From Chlamydiales bacterium (GTDB lineage Bacteria > Chlamydiota > Chlamydiia > Chlamydiales > JAAKFR01): a DNA stretch of 64,000 nt. Shown here in pieces: positions 16,961 to 26,239 of this stretch. The notes under the pieces were generated by a model. That model searched no databases, was not told the origin of the DNA, and was given only the letters and a program-made list of their open reading frames with translations. Each line of letters opens with the position of its first letter. The stretch's first letter is position 1. A program made the position numbers and the translations under genes. Location of the stretch: the NCBI GenBank assembly GCA_022601635.1, contig JAJACG010000004.1, positions 70,856-134,855 on the forward strand. The letters are read 5' to 3'.

Positions 16961-19435
16961 ATGTTCGACAAGTTCACAAACCGTGCAAAGCAAGTCATCA
17001 AGCTAGCCAAGAAAGAGGCGCAAAGGCTGAATCACAACTATTTGGGAACAGAGCATATTCTGCTTGGCCTTCTAAAATTGGGGCAAGGGGTGGCGGTCAA
17101 TGTCTTGCGCAACCTCGGTCTTGACTTTGAGACGGTGCGTCAAGAGGTGGAAAGGTTGGTTGGATATGGGCCAGAAATTCAGGTTTATGGTGACCCAGCT
17201 CTAACTGGCCGCGTTAAAAAAGTGTTTGAATTTGCTAATGAGGAGGCCTCAAACCTTGGTCACAACTATGTGGGTACTGAGCACCTTCTTCTCGGTCTTT
17301 TGCGTCAAACAGATGGAGTGGCGGCTCAAGTGCTTGAGAATCTGAATGTCGATCTAACTGAGATTCGAAAAGAGGTTTTGAAGGAGTTAGAGACATTTAA
17401 CTTGCAGCTTCCTCCCTCTGGCAGTGGCTCACCCAAATCGGAGAAGGGTGGCAATGATAAGATGCCAGCTTTGCGAGCCTATGGCTACGATCTAACGGAG
17501 ATGAGCCGTGAGGGCAAGTTAGATCCTGTGATTGGGCGCAGTAAAGAGGTTGAGAGGCTGATTTTGATCTTATGCCGCAGACGGAAAAATAACCCTGTTC
17601 TGATTGGTGAGGCGGGTGTTGGAAAAACAGCGATTGTGGAGGGCTTGGCACAGAAGATTGTCAAGGGTGAGGTACCAGACAACCTGCGAAAGAAACGTTT
17701 GATTACTTTAGACTTAGCTCTGATGATTGCAGGAACAAAGTACCGCGGTCAATTTGAGGAGCGCATCAAAGCTGTGATGGATGAGATCAAGAAGAATGGC
17801 AATATTCTGCTCTTCATCGATGAGCTTCACACGATTGTGGGAGCTGGGGCGGCGGAGGGTGCGATTGATGCCTCGAATATTTTGAAACCGGCGCTTGCGC
17901 GTGGTGATCTGCAATGTATTGGTGCTACAACCATTGATGAATATCGCAAACATATTGAAAAGGATGCAGCTCTGGAGAGACGCTTCCAAAAAATTGTGGT
18001 TCAGCCTCCTAGTGTGGAAGATACGATTCAGATCTTGCAAGGCTTGAAGAAGAAGTATGAGGAGCACCACAATGTGACGATTACAGATGAGGCGCTGGAG
18101 CAGGCGGCGATTCTTTCTGATCGCTATGTGCATGGCCGCTTCTTACCGGACAAGGCGATCGACCTGCTTGATGAGGCGGGGGCGAGAATGCGCGTTTCGA
18201 CAATGAGCCAGCCTACAGACATTTCGAAGCTGGAAAATGAGATTGAGGAGACCAGGAGGGCGAAAGAGAAGGCGATTAGCACGCAGGAGTATGAGAAGGC
18301 TGCGCGGCTACGAGATGATGAGAAGAAGCAGAGAGAGAAGCTGCAGGTGATCCGTAATGAGTGGGAGAACCACAAAGAGGAGCATCTGATCCCTGTTGAT
18401 GATGAGGCGGTTGCAGCAGTTGTTGCCTCTCAAACAGGCATTCCTGTAGTGCAGCTGACGGAAGAAGAGACGCAGAAGTTGATTAAGATGGAGGAGACTT
18501 TGCGCTCACAGATCATTGGTCAAGATGATGCGCTCAATGTGATTTGCCGTGCGATTCGCCGTGCAAGGACAGGTATTAAGGATCCAAATAGGCCGACGGG
18601 CTCTTTCCTCTTCTTGGGGCCAACTGGTGTTGGAAAGACGCACCTGGCGCGCCAGCTTGCTATTCAGATGTTTGGTGGTGAGAATGCGCTGATCCAGGTC
18701 GATATGTCGGAGTATATGGAGAAGTTTGCTGTGAGCCGGATGACGGGTTCGCCTCCAGGATATGTGGGACATGAGGAGGGTGGCCAGCTGACAGAGCGTG
18801 TGCGCCAAAGACCTTACTGCGTGGTGCTCTTTGATGAGATTGAGAAGGCGCACCCCGATGTGATGGACATCTTGCTGCAGATTCTTGAGGAGGGAAGGTT
18901 GACCGACTCATTTGGTCGCAAAATCGATTTCCGTCATGCGATTGTGATCATGACCTCTAATTTGGGTGCTGATTTGATTCGCCGTTCGACAGAGATTGGC
19001 TTCTCATCGAAGCAGGGCATGCCAGACTTTGATACGATCCAGAGTAAGATTGAGGGTGCGATGAAGAAGCACTTCAAGCCGGAATTTGTCAACCGTTTGG
19101 ATGGTACAGTGATCTTTAGACCGCTTGATGAGATTGCGTTGCATGAGATTGTTCACCTAGAAATTGAGAAGGTAAAGAAGCGACTTGCGGTGCACAATAT
19201 CTTCATTGAGCTTACAGAAGAGGCTGTGGATTATCTTGTGAAACTGGGCAATGTTCCTGAGATGGGGGCGAGACCTCTTCGTCGTGTGATTGAGCAATAT
19301 GTGGAGGATCCGCTGGCAGAGAAGCTGATTCGCAATCCGCATGATGGTCAGCGCTACAAAGTTTTGGTGAAGGAAGAGAAGTTAGATTTTGAAGAGCTAG
19401 CAGACCCTGTTCTCACAGACAAGAAAGAGAGCTAG
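16961..19435 (+). CDS. clpC: ATP-dependent Clp protease ATPase subunit ClpC
   Basis: An 824-residue Hsp100 unfoldase that feeds substrates to ClpP. The N-domain has two Clp repeats (residues 1-150; [15 protein letters not shown] and [17 protein letters not shown]). D1 holds Walker A GEAGVGKT. The middle UVR-type coiled region ([19 protein letters not shown]) marks ClpC rather than ClpA or ClpB. D2 holds Walker A GPTGVGKT and sensor [17 protein letters not shown]. The start has GAGGA upstream, and a TACAAT -10 candidate sits at 16927-16932. It is divergent from lplA, as in Chlamydia. Confidence 0.97.
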   Translation: MFDKFTNRAKQVIKLAKKEAQRLNHNYLGTEHILLGLLKLGQGVAVNVLRNLGLDFETVRQEVERLVGYGPEIQVYGDPALTGRVKKVFEFANEEASNLGHNYVGTEHLLLGLLRQTDGVAAQVLENLNVDLTEIRKEVLKELETFNLQLPPSGSGSPKSEKGGNDKMPALRAYGYDLTEMSREGKLDPVIGRSKEVERLILILCRRRKNNPVLIGEAGVGKTAIVEGLAQKIVKGEVPDNLRKKRLITLDLALMIAGTKYRGQFEERIKAVMDEIKKNGNILLFIDELHTIVGAGAAEGAIDASNILKPALARGDLQCIGATTIDEYRKHIEKDAALERRFQKIVVQPPSVEDTIQILQGLKKKYEEHHNVTITDEALEQAAILSDRYVHGRFLPDKAIDLLDEAGARMRVSTMSQPTDISKLENEIEETRRAKEKAISTQEYEKAARLRDDEKKQREKLQVIRNEWENHKEEHLIPVDDEAVAAVVASQTGIPVVQLTEEETQKLIKMEETLRSQIIGQDDALNVICRAIRRARTGIKDPNRPTGSFLFLGPTGVGKTHLARQLAIQMFGGENALIQVDMSEYMEKFAVSRMTGSPPGYVGHEEGGQLTERVRQRPYCVVLFDEIEKAHPDVMDILLQILEEGRLTDSFGRKIDFRHAIVIMTSNLGADLIRRSTEIGFSSKQGMPDFDTIQSKIEGAMKKHFKPEFVNRLDGTVIFRPLDEIALHEIVHLEIEKVKKRLAVHNIFIELTEEAVDYLVKLGNVPEMGARPLRRVIEQYVEDPLAEKLIRNPHDGQRYKVLVKEEKLDFEELADPVLTDKKES

Positions 19436-19489
19436 TCAAGATCATATTACTTTAGAGGTTGCTGTTTAAACGATCTTAATTTATATTTT

Positions 19490-19514
19490 CCTTATTTGAA
19501 CAATCCAAATAAGG
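19490..19514 (+). promoter_or_regulatory. 5'-UTR hairpin that would cover the ribosome binding site
   Basis: CCTTATTTG (19490-19498) and CAAATAAGG (19506-19514) are perfect 9-bp arms with a 7-nt loop. The right arm includes the first bases of AAGGGG, the ribosome binding site of the gene at 19522. A plausible upstream promoter is TTGCTG (19459-19464), 17 bp, TATATT (19482-19487), which would transcribe the hairpin. Confidence 0.5.
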
Positions 19515-19521
19515 GGTTAAT

Positions 19522-20205
19522 ATGATTAATGCGATTCAAAATTTTAATGGGTCACACCCAGCAGCGATGCGTTCCGCGATGACAACTGTAACGGTGGTGG
19601 CTCTTGCGGCACTTGCGCTTGGTGTTACGCGTCTGGTAATGGGTGGTGGTTTCCCACTAGCAGGTTTTAACTTTGTGCCTGCAGTTGCAACAGCTGCAGC
19701 GAGTGTAGTGTTGATACTTCTGGCAACAGTTTGTGCAAGCAGAACTCTTAAGAAGAGCAACGAGGAACCGGCTAAATCTACATTTTCAATCGAGGACACC
19801 CAAATTCTGAAAGATGGTGAGTGTGTCGCAACCTTTGAGGCAGCCCAATATGAGCGTGTAGATGCTGACACCGAAGAGAATGGCCTTAATGAGAACCAAT
19901 TCTGCCGCGCTGGTAGCGTAGACTTCCGCACTAGTGAGGGTGAAGATCCTGTTACAACTGGAACTGTATGCTACAGAGCAGTTGTTCCTTATACTTCTGG
20001 TCAGGACAATAAATCCGTTTCATTCATGGGCTCTTACAATGTTGAAGGAGTTGTAAGGGAAGAGCAAGAAGATGATGCAGCCTTCAAAGAGCGCATCACA
20101 GCAGCTTTTGATGAAATTGATGTGGCCATAATCTCTTCTGAGATTCGTACAGAGGCTATGAATAAAGTGCTGACTAAGCTGCAGGACGGTAGTTCAGACG
20201 AGTAA
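19522..20205 (+). CDS. Inc-like membrane protein of unknown function
   Basis: A 227-residue protein. Residues about 19-40 and 50-72 (TTVTVVALAALALGVTRLVM; AVATAAASVVLILLATVCAS) form the bilobed hydrophobic pair of inclusion-membrane proteins. A hydrophilic, acidic domain follows (residues 75-227) with no motif I recognise. AAGGGG lies 5 nt before the ATG, inside an inverted repeat. The gene stands between clpC and mnmA, where the block is otherwise conserved, so it looks like a lineage-specific insertion. It is followed by a hairpin and two repeat elements. Confidence 0.7.
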   Translation: MINAIQNFNGSHPAAMRSAMTTVTVVALAALALGVTRLVMGGGFPLAGFNFVPAVATAAASVVLILLATVCASRTLKKSNEEPAKSTFSIEDTQILKDGECVATFEAAQYERVDADTEENGLNENQFCRAGSVDFRTSEGEDPVTTGTVCYRAVVPYTSGQDNKSVSFMGSYNVEGVVREEQEDDAAFKERITAAFDEIDVAIISSEIRTEAMNKVLTKLQDGSSDE

Positions 20206-20234
20206 TAAACGCCTGTAGCATTGCTGTAATATTT

Positions 20235-20261
20235 GGTTCGGTAGCTACATGCTGCCGAGCC
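20235..20261 (+). terminator. Hairpin downstream of the Inc-like gene
   Basis: GGTTCGGTAGC (20235-20245), loop TACAT, GCTGCCGAGCC (20251-20261): an 11-bp stem with two G-T pairs. No T-tract follows, so it is at best a weak or factor-assisted terminator. Confidence 0.45.
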
Positions 20262-20269
20262 CATCGTAA

Positions 20270-20430
20270 GGAGACACTGATTAACTACCATTTGGCAGAT
20301 TTCGTCAGATTTTTTGATTCGGCTAAATTCGGAGATGAGCGCTAACCACTTGTTGGTTAGACGAGTCGAGAATGACACCGAATCGAAAGTTGTGGCGGAA
20401 GATGCCGGATGGGAGTTAATCAGTGTCTCC
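20270..20430. repeat. 161-bp terminal-inverted-repeat element, copy A (MITE-like)
   Basis: The ends GGAGACACTGATTAACT and AGTTAATCAGTGTCTCC are perfect 17-bp inverted repeats. Inside is a second hairpin, CTAACCA...TGGTTAG, followed by GAGAATGA, both also present in other copies. Both flanks show TA (TAA before, CTAA after), compatible with a TA target site as used by IS630/Tc1-type transposases. No ORF is present. Confidence 0.8.
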
Positions 20431-20434
20431 CTAA

Positions 20435-20595
20435 GGAGATACTGAATAACTCGGTTATTGGAGATTCCGCCAAGATTTGCAACGCTGGGAAATTTGGAAC
20501 CTGACGCTAACCCCTTGCGGGTTAGTGAAGGCGAGAATGATGCAGTGGTGTGAAGATTGGCGGAAGATTCAATGAACGAGTTAATCAGTGTCTCC
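20435..20595. repeat. 161-bp terminal-inverted-repeat element, copy B (MITE-like)
   Basis: Same length and orientation as copy A, 4 bp further on. The ends GGAGATACTGAATAACTCG and CGAGTTAATCAGTGTCTCC pair with two mismatches. Interior hairpins are CTAACCC...GGGTTAG and ATTCCGCCAA...TTGGCGGAA. It ends one base before the stop codon of convergent mnmA. Confidence 0.8.
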
Positions 20596-21618
20596 CTAAG
20601 CGATCAATCCCCCGCCTAAACAGATAGGTCCATCATAAAAGACTACCGATTGCCGCTTGGTGATCGCCTTCTGCTTCTTGTCAAAGACAGCGCGCACTCC
20701 TCCCTCATACCCATGCAGCTCACACGGCTCATCAGCGCTGCGGTAGCGGATCTTCGCAGTGCAGCGAAGAGGCAGTTGCGGCTCCTCATTGACCCAGGAA
20801 AGCTCGGTTGCAATCAGCTCATTCGAAAAGAGCTCGGGCGCCTCTCCCTGCTCGACCACCACCACATTTTGCTCCATCTTCTTACCCACCACATACCAAG
20901 CCTCTCCTGCGCCGCCTATAGCCAATCCGCGCCTCTGCCCAATCGTATAGAAGTGAGCCCCCTCATGCTCCCCTACAACCGTTCCATCGCTCTTCTGAAA
21001 CTCCCCCCTTTTAGGAGGAAGATATTTGGCCAAGAAGGGACGAAAATCGCGCTTCCCAATGAAGCAGATACCCGTACTATCACGCTTCTTAGCAGTCGCA
21101 AGCCCCGCCTCTTCGGCAATTCGCCTCACCTCACTCTTAGGCAGGTGACCCACAGGAAAGAGCACGCGATCCAGTACCTCGCTTCTCATCGTATAGAGAA
21201 AGTAGCTCTGATCCTTATTCTCATCAAAACCGCGATGCAGCGCTCCATCCACCTTCTGGCAGTAGTGGCCAGTGGCCAGATAGTCAGCACCAAGTCGTAA
21301 TGCTTTTTCAAAGAAAAGCTTGAATTTGATCTCTTGATTGCACCAGATATCAGGATTGGGCGTGTAGCCCGCTTCAAATTCGCTGAGACACCTAGAGAAG
21401 ACCCTATCCCAATACTCCTTGGCGAAATTGACTGTATAGAAGGGGATATCGAGCTTTCCGGCGACTGCAGCGACATCCTCCATATCGGAGGCGGCGGAGC
21501 AGCCATCATCGTCCCAATTCTTCATGAAGAGGCCAATCACCTCATGGCCCTGCTGTTTGAGAAGATAGGCTGCTACGGAGGAGTCGACCCCACCTGACAT
21601 GCCAACAACTATTTTCAT
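20596..21618 (-). CDS. mnmA: tRNA 2-thiouridylase MnmA
   Basis: A 340-residue enzyme that thiolates U34 of Lys, Glu and Gln tRNAs. The N-terminal P-loop is [12 protein letters not shown]. The catalytic cysteines lie in [12 protein letters not shown] and [13 protein letters not shown], and ATGHYCQKV is the conserved tRNA/ATP region. The C-terminus has the usual beta-barrel ([11 protein letters not shown]). Upstream, TATAAT sits inside a 7-bp inverted repeat (TATCCTA/TAGGATA, 21624-21648), followed by an AAGGAA ribosome site. Order clpC-mnmA matches Chlamydia. The stop codon abuts repeat copy B. Confidence 0.96.
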   Translation of the reverse strand: MKIVVGMSGGVDSSVAAYLLKQQGHEVIGLFMKNWDDDGCSAASDMEDVAAVAGKLDIPFYTVNFAKEYWDRVFSRCLSEFEAGYTPNPDIWCNQEIKFKLFFEKALRLGADYLATGHYCQKVDGALHRGFDENKDQSYFLYTMRSEVLDRVLFPVGHLPKSEVRRIAEEAGLATAKKRDSTGICFIGKRDFRPFLAKYLPPKRGEFQKSDGTVVGEHEGAHFYTIGQRRGLAIGGAGEAWYVVGKKMEQNVVVVEQGEAPELFSNELIATELSWVNEEPQLPLRCTAKIRYRSADEPCELHGYEGGVRAVFDKKQKAITKRQSVVFYDGPICLGGGLIA

Positions 21619-21698
21619 TTCCTTATCCTATTTAGGGATTATAGGATAGCACCTGACTCGCTAAAATTCAACTTTTTTTATCATAGTGGGAGGAGAGT

Positions 21699-22364
21699 CT
21701 ATTCTACAATATGACTTTCCCAATGCTTGATGTAGGCAAGCCAACGCTCTTTTGTCGGTTGCGTCTGGAAAAAGGCGCGATTCTTCTCATGAGATGAGAG
21801 ATGTGCCACCTTGGCAAGCAGATTCAAGTGACTTCTATCATCCGCTGCAAACATGAAAAAGAGCGTGTGGACACTCTGGCCATCTAACGCACCAAACTCA
21901 ATCGGTTGACGCGGATGGACCACCATCAAAACATCATAGTGCGTATCAAGCAGAAAATCACGCGTGTGCGGCGCAGCAACACCACGACCTAAAGCCGTCG
22001 ACATCATGCGCTCACGATCCATAAAGAGATCTGTCAATACCGCCGGATCCAAATCAAAGCGCTTCCCCATCTCTTCCATCGTCTTCTCGATCACTCCCTC
22101 CTTAGAATTCACATCTAAGTCAGAAAGCACATCACCACGATAAAGCGCACGGTAGAGCGAAAATTGCATCGTCCCCGAAGCCTTCTTCTCCTCCTCAACA
22201 GGATCAAGACGCTGCTGTAACAGCCAATCCTCAATCTCAGCACGACTGAAACGGTACTGCCTATTCAACCGATAGGCAGGAATCTTGCCTTCAGCCAACC
22301 AGCGACGCACCGTCGTCTCCGATATCCCTAATAAATCCGCTACATCTTTTAATTTCAAATCCAT
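21699..22364 (-). CDS. ptsN: PTS EIIA(Ntr)-type regulator with N-terminal helix-turn-helix
   Basis: Residues 1-55 are an excisionase/MerR-like DNA-binding domain (LKDVADLLGISETTVRRWLA, then IPAYRLNRQYRFSRAEIEDW). Residues about 75-220 are an EIIA type-2 domain with the phospho-acceptor His in RGVAAPHTRDFL. The same two-domain build is known for one of the two chlamydial PtsN proteins (CT291). Phosphorylation by PtsI-PtsH (41-43 kb) probably modulates a DNA-binding output. The ATG at 22364 overlaps the stop of the other ptsN; a start 15 bp upstream is possible. Confidence 0.9.
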   Translation of the reverse strand: MDLKLKDVADLLGISETTVRRWLAEGKIPAYRLNRQYRFSRAEIEDWLLQQRLDPVEEEKKASGTMQFSLYRALYRGDVLSDLDVNSKEGVIEKTMEEMGKRFDLDPAVLTDLFMDRERMMSTALGRGVAAPHTRDFLLDTHYDVLMVVHPRQPIEFGALDGQSVHTLFFMFAADDRSHLNLLAKVAHLSSHEKNRAFFQTQPTKERWLAYIKHWESHIVE

Positions 22365-22365
22365 G

Positions 22366-22809
22366 TCAGATGCCCTCAAAAAGAGCCATCATCTCGCTTG
22401 GATTTTTCAATTGCAACATTTTTTTTCGTCTCTGCTCATCCTTGATCGCAAGTGTCAAACGAGACAGTAGTTGCAAATATTTGGTCTGCTGGTCTTCAGG
22501 TCCACCAATCATAAAGATCAGTCGAACCGGCACACCATCTAAGGCATCCCACGCAATTCCCTTTGGATGAATCCCTACAGCAATGAAAAAGGAGTGGTAG
22601 CCAGGAAGTTTTGCGTGCGGCACGGCAACCCCCATACCGATTCCCGTCGAAACAATCGCCTCACGCTTCAAAATTGCCTCATAAAATTGGTGGCAATCTA
22701 GCAGCTTCTTCTCATGATCCAGTAAGGCCACAAGCTGCTGCAGCGCTCCCTCCTGATCATCCACATCCAAAAATGTAATCAACTTCTCATCTAGAAAATC
22801 GCGGATCAT
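22366..22809 (-). CDS. ptsN: PTS EIIA(Ntr)-type regulator, single domain
   Basis: A 147-residue EIIA type-2 domain. The active-site His lies in [19 protein letters not shown], and [20 protein letters not shown] is the usual second half. It has no DNA-binding domain, unlike its neighbour. No sugar permease (EIIB/EIIC) is visible anywhere in the window, so both EIIA proteins are probably regulators that read the phosphorylation state of HPr. The start overlaps the dut stop by 4 bp. Confidence 0.92.
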   Translation of the reverse strand: MIRDFLDEKLITFLDVDDQEGALQQLVALLDHEKKLLDCHQFYEAILKREAIVSTGIGMGVAVPHAKLPGYHSFFIAVGIHPKGIAWDALDGVPVRLIFMIGGPEDQQTKYLQLLSRLTLAIKDEQRRKKMLQLKNPSEMMALFEGI

Positions 22810-23243
22810 TGCACTCCCGTATGCCCAAAACCTCCAGAACCTCGCTCACTTGTCACGAGATCCTCAACCACCTCATACTGAGCCTGAAAAACAGGTGCAA
22901 ATACCGCCTGAGCAATGCGCATTTTTGGCTCTACCACAAAGCTCTTTTTGCCATGGTTAATCAAAATCACCCCCACTTCACCACGGTAGTCAGAGTCAAT
23001 CGTTCCCGGAGTATTGAGCACAGTCACCTGATTTTTGTAGGCAAGGCCGCTTCTTGGACGAATCTGAATCTCAAATCCTTTAGGGATCTGCATGAAAAGA
23101 CCTGTTGGAATCAGAGCGCTGCAGCCCGGCTCTATTGTCACAGGCTCAGCAATAGCTGCTTTGACATCAGCTCCCGCAGCCTCTTTCGTTGCATAGGTTG
23201 GAAGTAAACTTTTATCGCTCGTTTTTACAAGGAGTCTTGGCAT
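22806..23243 (-). CDS. dut: dUTP diphosphatase
   Basis: A trimeric dUTPase that converts dUTP to dUMP. All five motifs can be read: AAGADVKAA, the Ser block [46 protein letters not shown], and the C-terminal arm [11 protein letters not shown] that closes over the nucleotide. I chose the ATG at 23243 ([10 protein letters not shown]), which overlaps accD by 32 bp; a start 39 bp upstream is possible. Confidence 0.96.
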   Translation of the reverse strand: MPRLLVKTSDKSLLPTYATKEAAGADVKAAIAEPVTIEPGCSALIPTGLFMQIPKGFEIQIRPRSGLAYKNQVTVLNTPGTIDSDYRGEVGVILINHGKKSFVVEPKMRIAQAVFAPVFQAQYEVVEDLVTSERGSGGFGHTGVQ

Positions 23244-24156
23244 GGCTAAATAATTCCTGCAGCTTTTGTGTGATCTCGTCACTGGTCATTTTCTGTTTGC
23301 TGCTATATTTACGCTCATTGCCCGTTAGAAAGTCAAGGGTCTGATGCAACTTTTGCTTCAACTCCTCCCTTTTGGCAATCATATCAATCATGCCATGCTC
23401 CAAAAGAAACTCTGAGCGCTGCGCTCCAGGAGGCAGCTTCTCACGAATTACCTGCTCTACAACACGAGGACCCGCAAAGCAGATCAAAGCATCCGGCTCC
23501 GCTATAATCACATCACCAAGAGCTGCAAAAGAGGCTGTCACACCCCCCGATGTCGGATTGGTCAAAATTGAAATATAGGGAACACCCGCCTTATGTAAAC
23601 GCGAAAGTGCTGCCGACGTCTTGGCCATCTGCATCAGTGAAAGCGTCGACTCCTGCATCCGAGCACCGCCAGATGCCGATACCACCACAAGCGGTAATCT
23701 CTTATCCAATGCATGCTCAATCAGGCGGGTCAACTTCTCACCCACAACAGAGCCCATCGACCCCGCCATAAAGGCAAAATTCATCACAGCGAGACAGCTG
23801 CGGATACCACCAACCTCACACTCTCCAGTGATAATCGCATCACCCTCACCTGACTTCCTCTTCGCCTCTTCCAAACGATCCAGGTAGCGCTTCGAATCCA
23901 CAAAACCCAAAGTATCCACCGAACGCAGATTGGCAAATAGCTCCTTAAAAGAGCCCGCATCTGAAAGCAGATCAATGCGCTCTCGCGCCGAAATGCGGTA
24001 GTGTGATCCACATTTAGGACAGCAGTTAAGGTTCTCCCCCAACTCATTCTTGTGGATCATCTCATGACAGCAGGTACACTTCAACCAACCGCTGAACCCA
24101 TCTGCTTTCTCAGTTTCAACCTTAATTTTAGGCTTATCGCGTGAAAATAGTCTCAT
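23212..24156 (-). CDS. accD: Acetyl-CoA carboxylase carboxyltransferase subunit beta
   Basis: A 314-residue beta subunit of the carboxyltransferase, first committed step of fatty acid synthesis. The N-terminal zinc ribbon is CTCCHEM...CCPKCGSHY, and the crotonase-like core includes [19 protein letters not shown] and [16 protein letters not shown]. The partner AccA is not in the window. It leads the operon accD-dut-ptsN-ptsN. TATAAT sits 8 nt before the ATG. Confidence 0.97.
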   Translation of the reverse strand: MRLFSRDKPKIKVETEKADGFSGWLKCTCCHEMIHKNELGENLNCCPKCGSHYRISARERIDLLSDAGSFKELFANLRSVDTLGFVDSKRYLDRLEEAKRKSGEGDAIITGECEVGGIRSCLAVMNFAFMAGSMGSVVGEKLTRLIEHALDKRLPLVVVSASGGARMQESTLSLMQMAKTSAALSRLHKAGVPYISILTNPTSGGVTASFAALGDVIIAEPDALICFAGPRVVEQVIREKLPPGAQRSEFLLEHGMIDMIAKREELKQKLHQTLDFLTGNERKYSSKQKMTSDEITQKLQELFSHAKTPCKNER

Positions 24157-24164
24157 AGGCCTCT

Positions 24165-24193
24165 ATTATACCGTACCTTCAGATTTATCTGAA
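24165..24193 (-). promoter_or_regulatory. accD promoter with palindrome over the -35 region
   Basis: On the minus strand TATAAT (24165-24170) lies 8 nt before the accD ATG, with TTCAGA 17 bp upstream as a weak -35. TTCAGAT and ATCTGAA (24178-24193) are 7-bp inverted arms that cover the -35. This may be an operator, or a sodA terminator stem without a T-run. Confidence 0.5.
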
Positions 24194-24211
24194 CCATAGC
24201 AAAGTTTTTAC

Positions 24212-24823
24212 TTATACTTTGCAGGCATTACAGGTCGTTGCCGCCTTATAGCGCTTTGCAATATTGGCCCAATTAACCACTTTCCAAATATTTTTTAGAT
24301 ACTCTGGGCGTGCATTTTTGTACTGCAAGTAGTAAGCATGCTCCCACACATCGATGCCAAGCAGAGGCACCAGCCCCGTTGTCGCAAAAAGTGGGTCTTG
24401 ATTAGCACAGGTCATGATCAAAAGCTGACGGCTCTTCTTGCTGTAGGCTAACCAGCACCAGCCAGAGCCTTGTAAAGGTCCCGCCTTTGCGTTGAACTCC
24501 TCAATGAAGCTCTCCAAAGAGCCCCATCTCCCATTGATCGCCTCAGCAAGCTCACCCTCAGGAGGCTTTCCACCACCTTCATTTTGAGGTGCCAAATTGG
24601 TCCAGAAAATGGAGTGGTTGAGATGGCCTCCTCCATTGAAGCGAATCGCCTTTTGAAGCGCAATCTGCTCCTCCAGTTCTGCCGACTCATAGGCCTCCAA
24701 AGCCTTATTGAGATTGGTCACATAGGCGTTGTGGTGCTTCTTGTGGTGCAGCTCCATGATCTCTTTGCTGATTACAGGCTCTAAAGCGTCATAGCTGTAG
24801 GGAAGTTTGGGTAGTTCGTGCAT
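24212..24823 (-). CDS. sodA: Superoxide dismutase, Mn/Fe family
   Basis: A 203-residue SOD. The metal ligands lie in [24 protein letters not shown], and [14 protein letters not shown] (Asp and His). GGHLNHS and GSGWCWL are of the Mn type (Fe enzymes usually show a different residue next to the active site), though metal use cannot be proven from sequence. I chose the ATG at 24823 because GGAGG lies 5 nt upstream and [15 protein letters not shown] is the family start. The open frame continues to 24889, but that part falls in a degraded repeat element. Confidence 0.95.
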   Translation of the reverse strand: MHELPKLPYSYDALEPVISKEIMELHHKKHHNAYVTNLNKALEAYESAELEEQIALQKAIRFNGGGHLNHSIFWTNLAPQNEGGGKPPEGELAEAINGRWGSLESFIEEFNAKAGPLQGSGWCWLAYSKKSRQLLIMTCANQDPLFATTGLVPLLGIDVWEHAYYLQYKNARPEYLKNIWKVVNWANIAKRYKAATTCNACKV

Positions 24824-24838
24824 CGTTTCCTCCATTTT

Positions 24839-24908
24839 GGAGATGCTGAACAACTCCCCCACTAGATCTCCCGACAAGATTTCTGGCAAGGTACTTATTC
24901 AGTATCTC
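24839..24908. repeat. Internally deleted terminal-inverted-repeat element upstream of sodA
   Basis: GGAGATGCTGAACAACT (24839-24855) and ACTTATTCAGTATCTC (24893-24908) match the element ends. CCCCACTAGATCTCCCGACA matches the reverse complement of the right end of the 32.6-kb copy, so this is a roughly 70-bp derivative in the opposite orientation. It lies between divergent genes, in the 5' region of sodA. Confidence 0.6.
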
Positions 24909-24978
24909 TTTTTGGGGCGAGAGTAATAGAAAAAAGAAATGATATCAAGAAATCAAAATTTTTGTTACACCGCAAAAT

Positions 24979-25425
24979 ATGAGAAAGTTCCTTACACTCT
25001 TACTTCTCCTGACAGCCTGCCACAAGCCTGTCAACTATATGAGTGTGACCATGACCGCTGCTGCTGCATACTTTCATGAGGTCGATGGCAAATGGGGCTT
25101 ACTCCGTCTTGATGGAGTCGAACCACTTGCAACATTCAAAAAAGAGAAACAGCGCGGCGCCATGCGCGTCGAAGATTTTTTTTCCGCTTGGGAACAAACC
25201 GCCCACGCTGTAGATGGTAAAATCATCTACTTGGGCAAAAAAAAGACGCGTCACATCCCCATCTTTTTCCGAGCTGCGGAGTTTGATCCCCTTCTCAATG
25301 AGATGATTTTGATGGCAAAACCAACAGACAAGAGGAAAATTCCTACAAAGATGGACTCCGTCGAGCTTATATTTTATATCGATCCCGAAGATCGTGTCTT
25401 TTGGGATAAATGGATGGGACTATGA
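24979..25425 (+). CDS. Small lipoprotein, divergent member of a seven-paralog exported family
   Basis: A 148-residue protein with a lipoprotein signal peptide (MRKFLTLLLLLTACHKP, lipobox LTAC). The mature part follows the layout of its neighbours: a short beta start, GAMRVEDFFSAWEQT where relatives have A-G-x-x-x-L-x-x-F-L-x-x-W, and a closing VELIFYIDPE where they have VTLFID. It is the most divergent of the seven. It begins a four-gene operon with overlapping ATGA start/stop pairs. Function unknown. Confidence 0.6.
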   Translation: MRKFLTLLLLLTACHKPVNYMSVTMTAAAAYFHEVDGKWGLLRLDGVEPLATFKKEKQRGAMRVEDFFSAWEQTAHAVDGKIIYLGKKKTRHIPIFFRAAEFDPLLNEMILMAKPTDKRKIPTKMDSVELIFYIDPEDRVFWDKWMGL

Positions 25426-25844
25426 GATTTTTACTTGCCCTACTACTTTTTTCCACTCCCCTCTTCGGAGATGAGCTTCTCTATATCATCCATGCAAAAA
25501 CAGGCTCCTATGATGAAAGTGAGAAGAGACTTGTTCTCAACGATATCGACCACTCCGTCACCTATTTCTCAGATACAGACCCTTCCAGAGCTGGTAAGAC
25601 AACTTTGAGCAACTTTTTGAGCAATCTGATGGGTGAAGATAAGGAGTTCAACGCGGGCTTCATCTACTTTACCGATGAGCATGAGCAGTATAGTGATATC
25701 GCAATCGTTCTTACGAGGCCTCACTATAACTTTGAAAAAAGTGAGCTATCTTTTACTGTGCGAGTAGTAACGCAAGATGTCCCTCTTCATGAGCATATGG
25801 AAGAGGTCAACTTATTTGTCGATGGAGTTCCCGAAAAGCTATGA
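25422..25844 (+). CDS. Small exported protein of the seven-paralog family
   Basis: 140 residues with a signal peptide (MRFLLALLLFSTPLFGD). The mature protein reads ELLYIIHAKTGSYD, then VLNDIDHSVTYFSD, AGKTTLSNFLSNLM, FNAGFIYFTDEHEQYSDIAI, and EEVNLFVDGV. The same blocks recur in the genes at 25841, 26232, 46159, 46587 and 47048. I recognise no named family and no catalytic motif; it looks like a compact beta-rich periplasmic domain. The ATG overlaps the preceding stop (ATGA). Confidence 0.65.
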   Translation: MRFLLALLLFSTPLFGDELLYIIHAKTGSYDESEKRLVLNDIDHSVTYFSDTDPSRAGKTTLSNFLSNLMGEDKEFNAGFIYFTDEHEQYSDIAIVLTRPHYNFEKSELSFTVRVVTQDVPLHEHMEEVNLFVDGVPEKL

Positions 25845-26239
25845 GGTTACTTTTTTTTCTACTACTTCCCATCCAACTCTTTGCACAGCACATCTATATT
25901 GTGCATGGTCGGAGTGGAGAGATCGCTGACAATAAGTTCATTTTACATAATGTTGATCAATCCATTGTCTATTTTTCCCAAGATGGGAAGAGGCAGGCTG
26001 GTTCAATGCCTCTGACCACCTTCTTGCAAAAGTGGGAAAAGGAGCATCTTTTCGGCAAAGAGGGTGCCTCTGCGCACTACGTATCTTATATGGATTGGGA
26101 TACACACTACAATGCGATGCCAATTCATTTGACAAATCCAAGCTATGACAAGGAATCTGAGAGTTTACTCTTTGTGATCCCTGAGAAAACAAAAACTGAG
26201 AAACTGGGGGAGACAGCGCTCTTTTTGACTCATGAATAA
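25841..26239 (+). CDS. Small exported protein of the seven-paralog family
   Basis: 132 residues with a signal peptide (MRLLFFLLLPIQLFAQ). Family blocks are HIYIVHGRSGEI, LHNVDQSIVYFSQ, AGSMPLTTFLQKWEKEHLF, and a closing GETALFLTHE. The start overlaps the previous stop by ATGA and the next gene starts inside its last codons, so the four genes are translationally coupled. Function unknown. Confidence 0.65.
   Translation: MRLLFFLLLPIQLFAQHIYIVHGRSGEIADNKFILHNVDQSIVYFSQDGKRQAGSMPLTTFLQKWEKEHLFGKEGASAHYVSYMDWDTHYNAMPIHLTNPSYDKESESLLFVIPEKTKTEKLGETALFLTHE

Noticed and set aside
20270-20595. The tandem repeats read as a riboswitch or tandem regulatory RNA
   Set aside because: Symmetric inverted ends, TA flanks and scattered remnants fit transposable elements better, and the copies lie 3' of genes.
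24824-24889. N-terminal extension of sodA
   Set aside because: It is translated from a degraded repeat element, and the ATG at 24823 has a strong GGAGG site and the family N-terminus.
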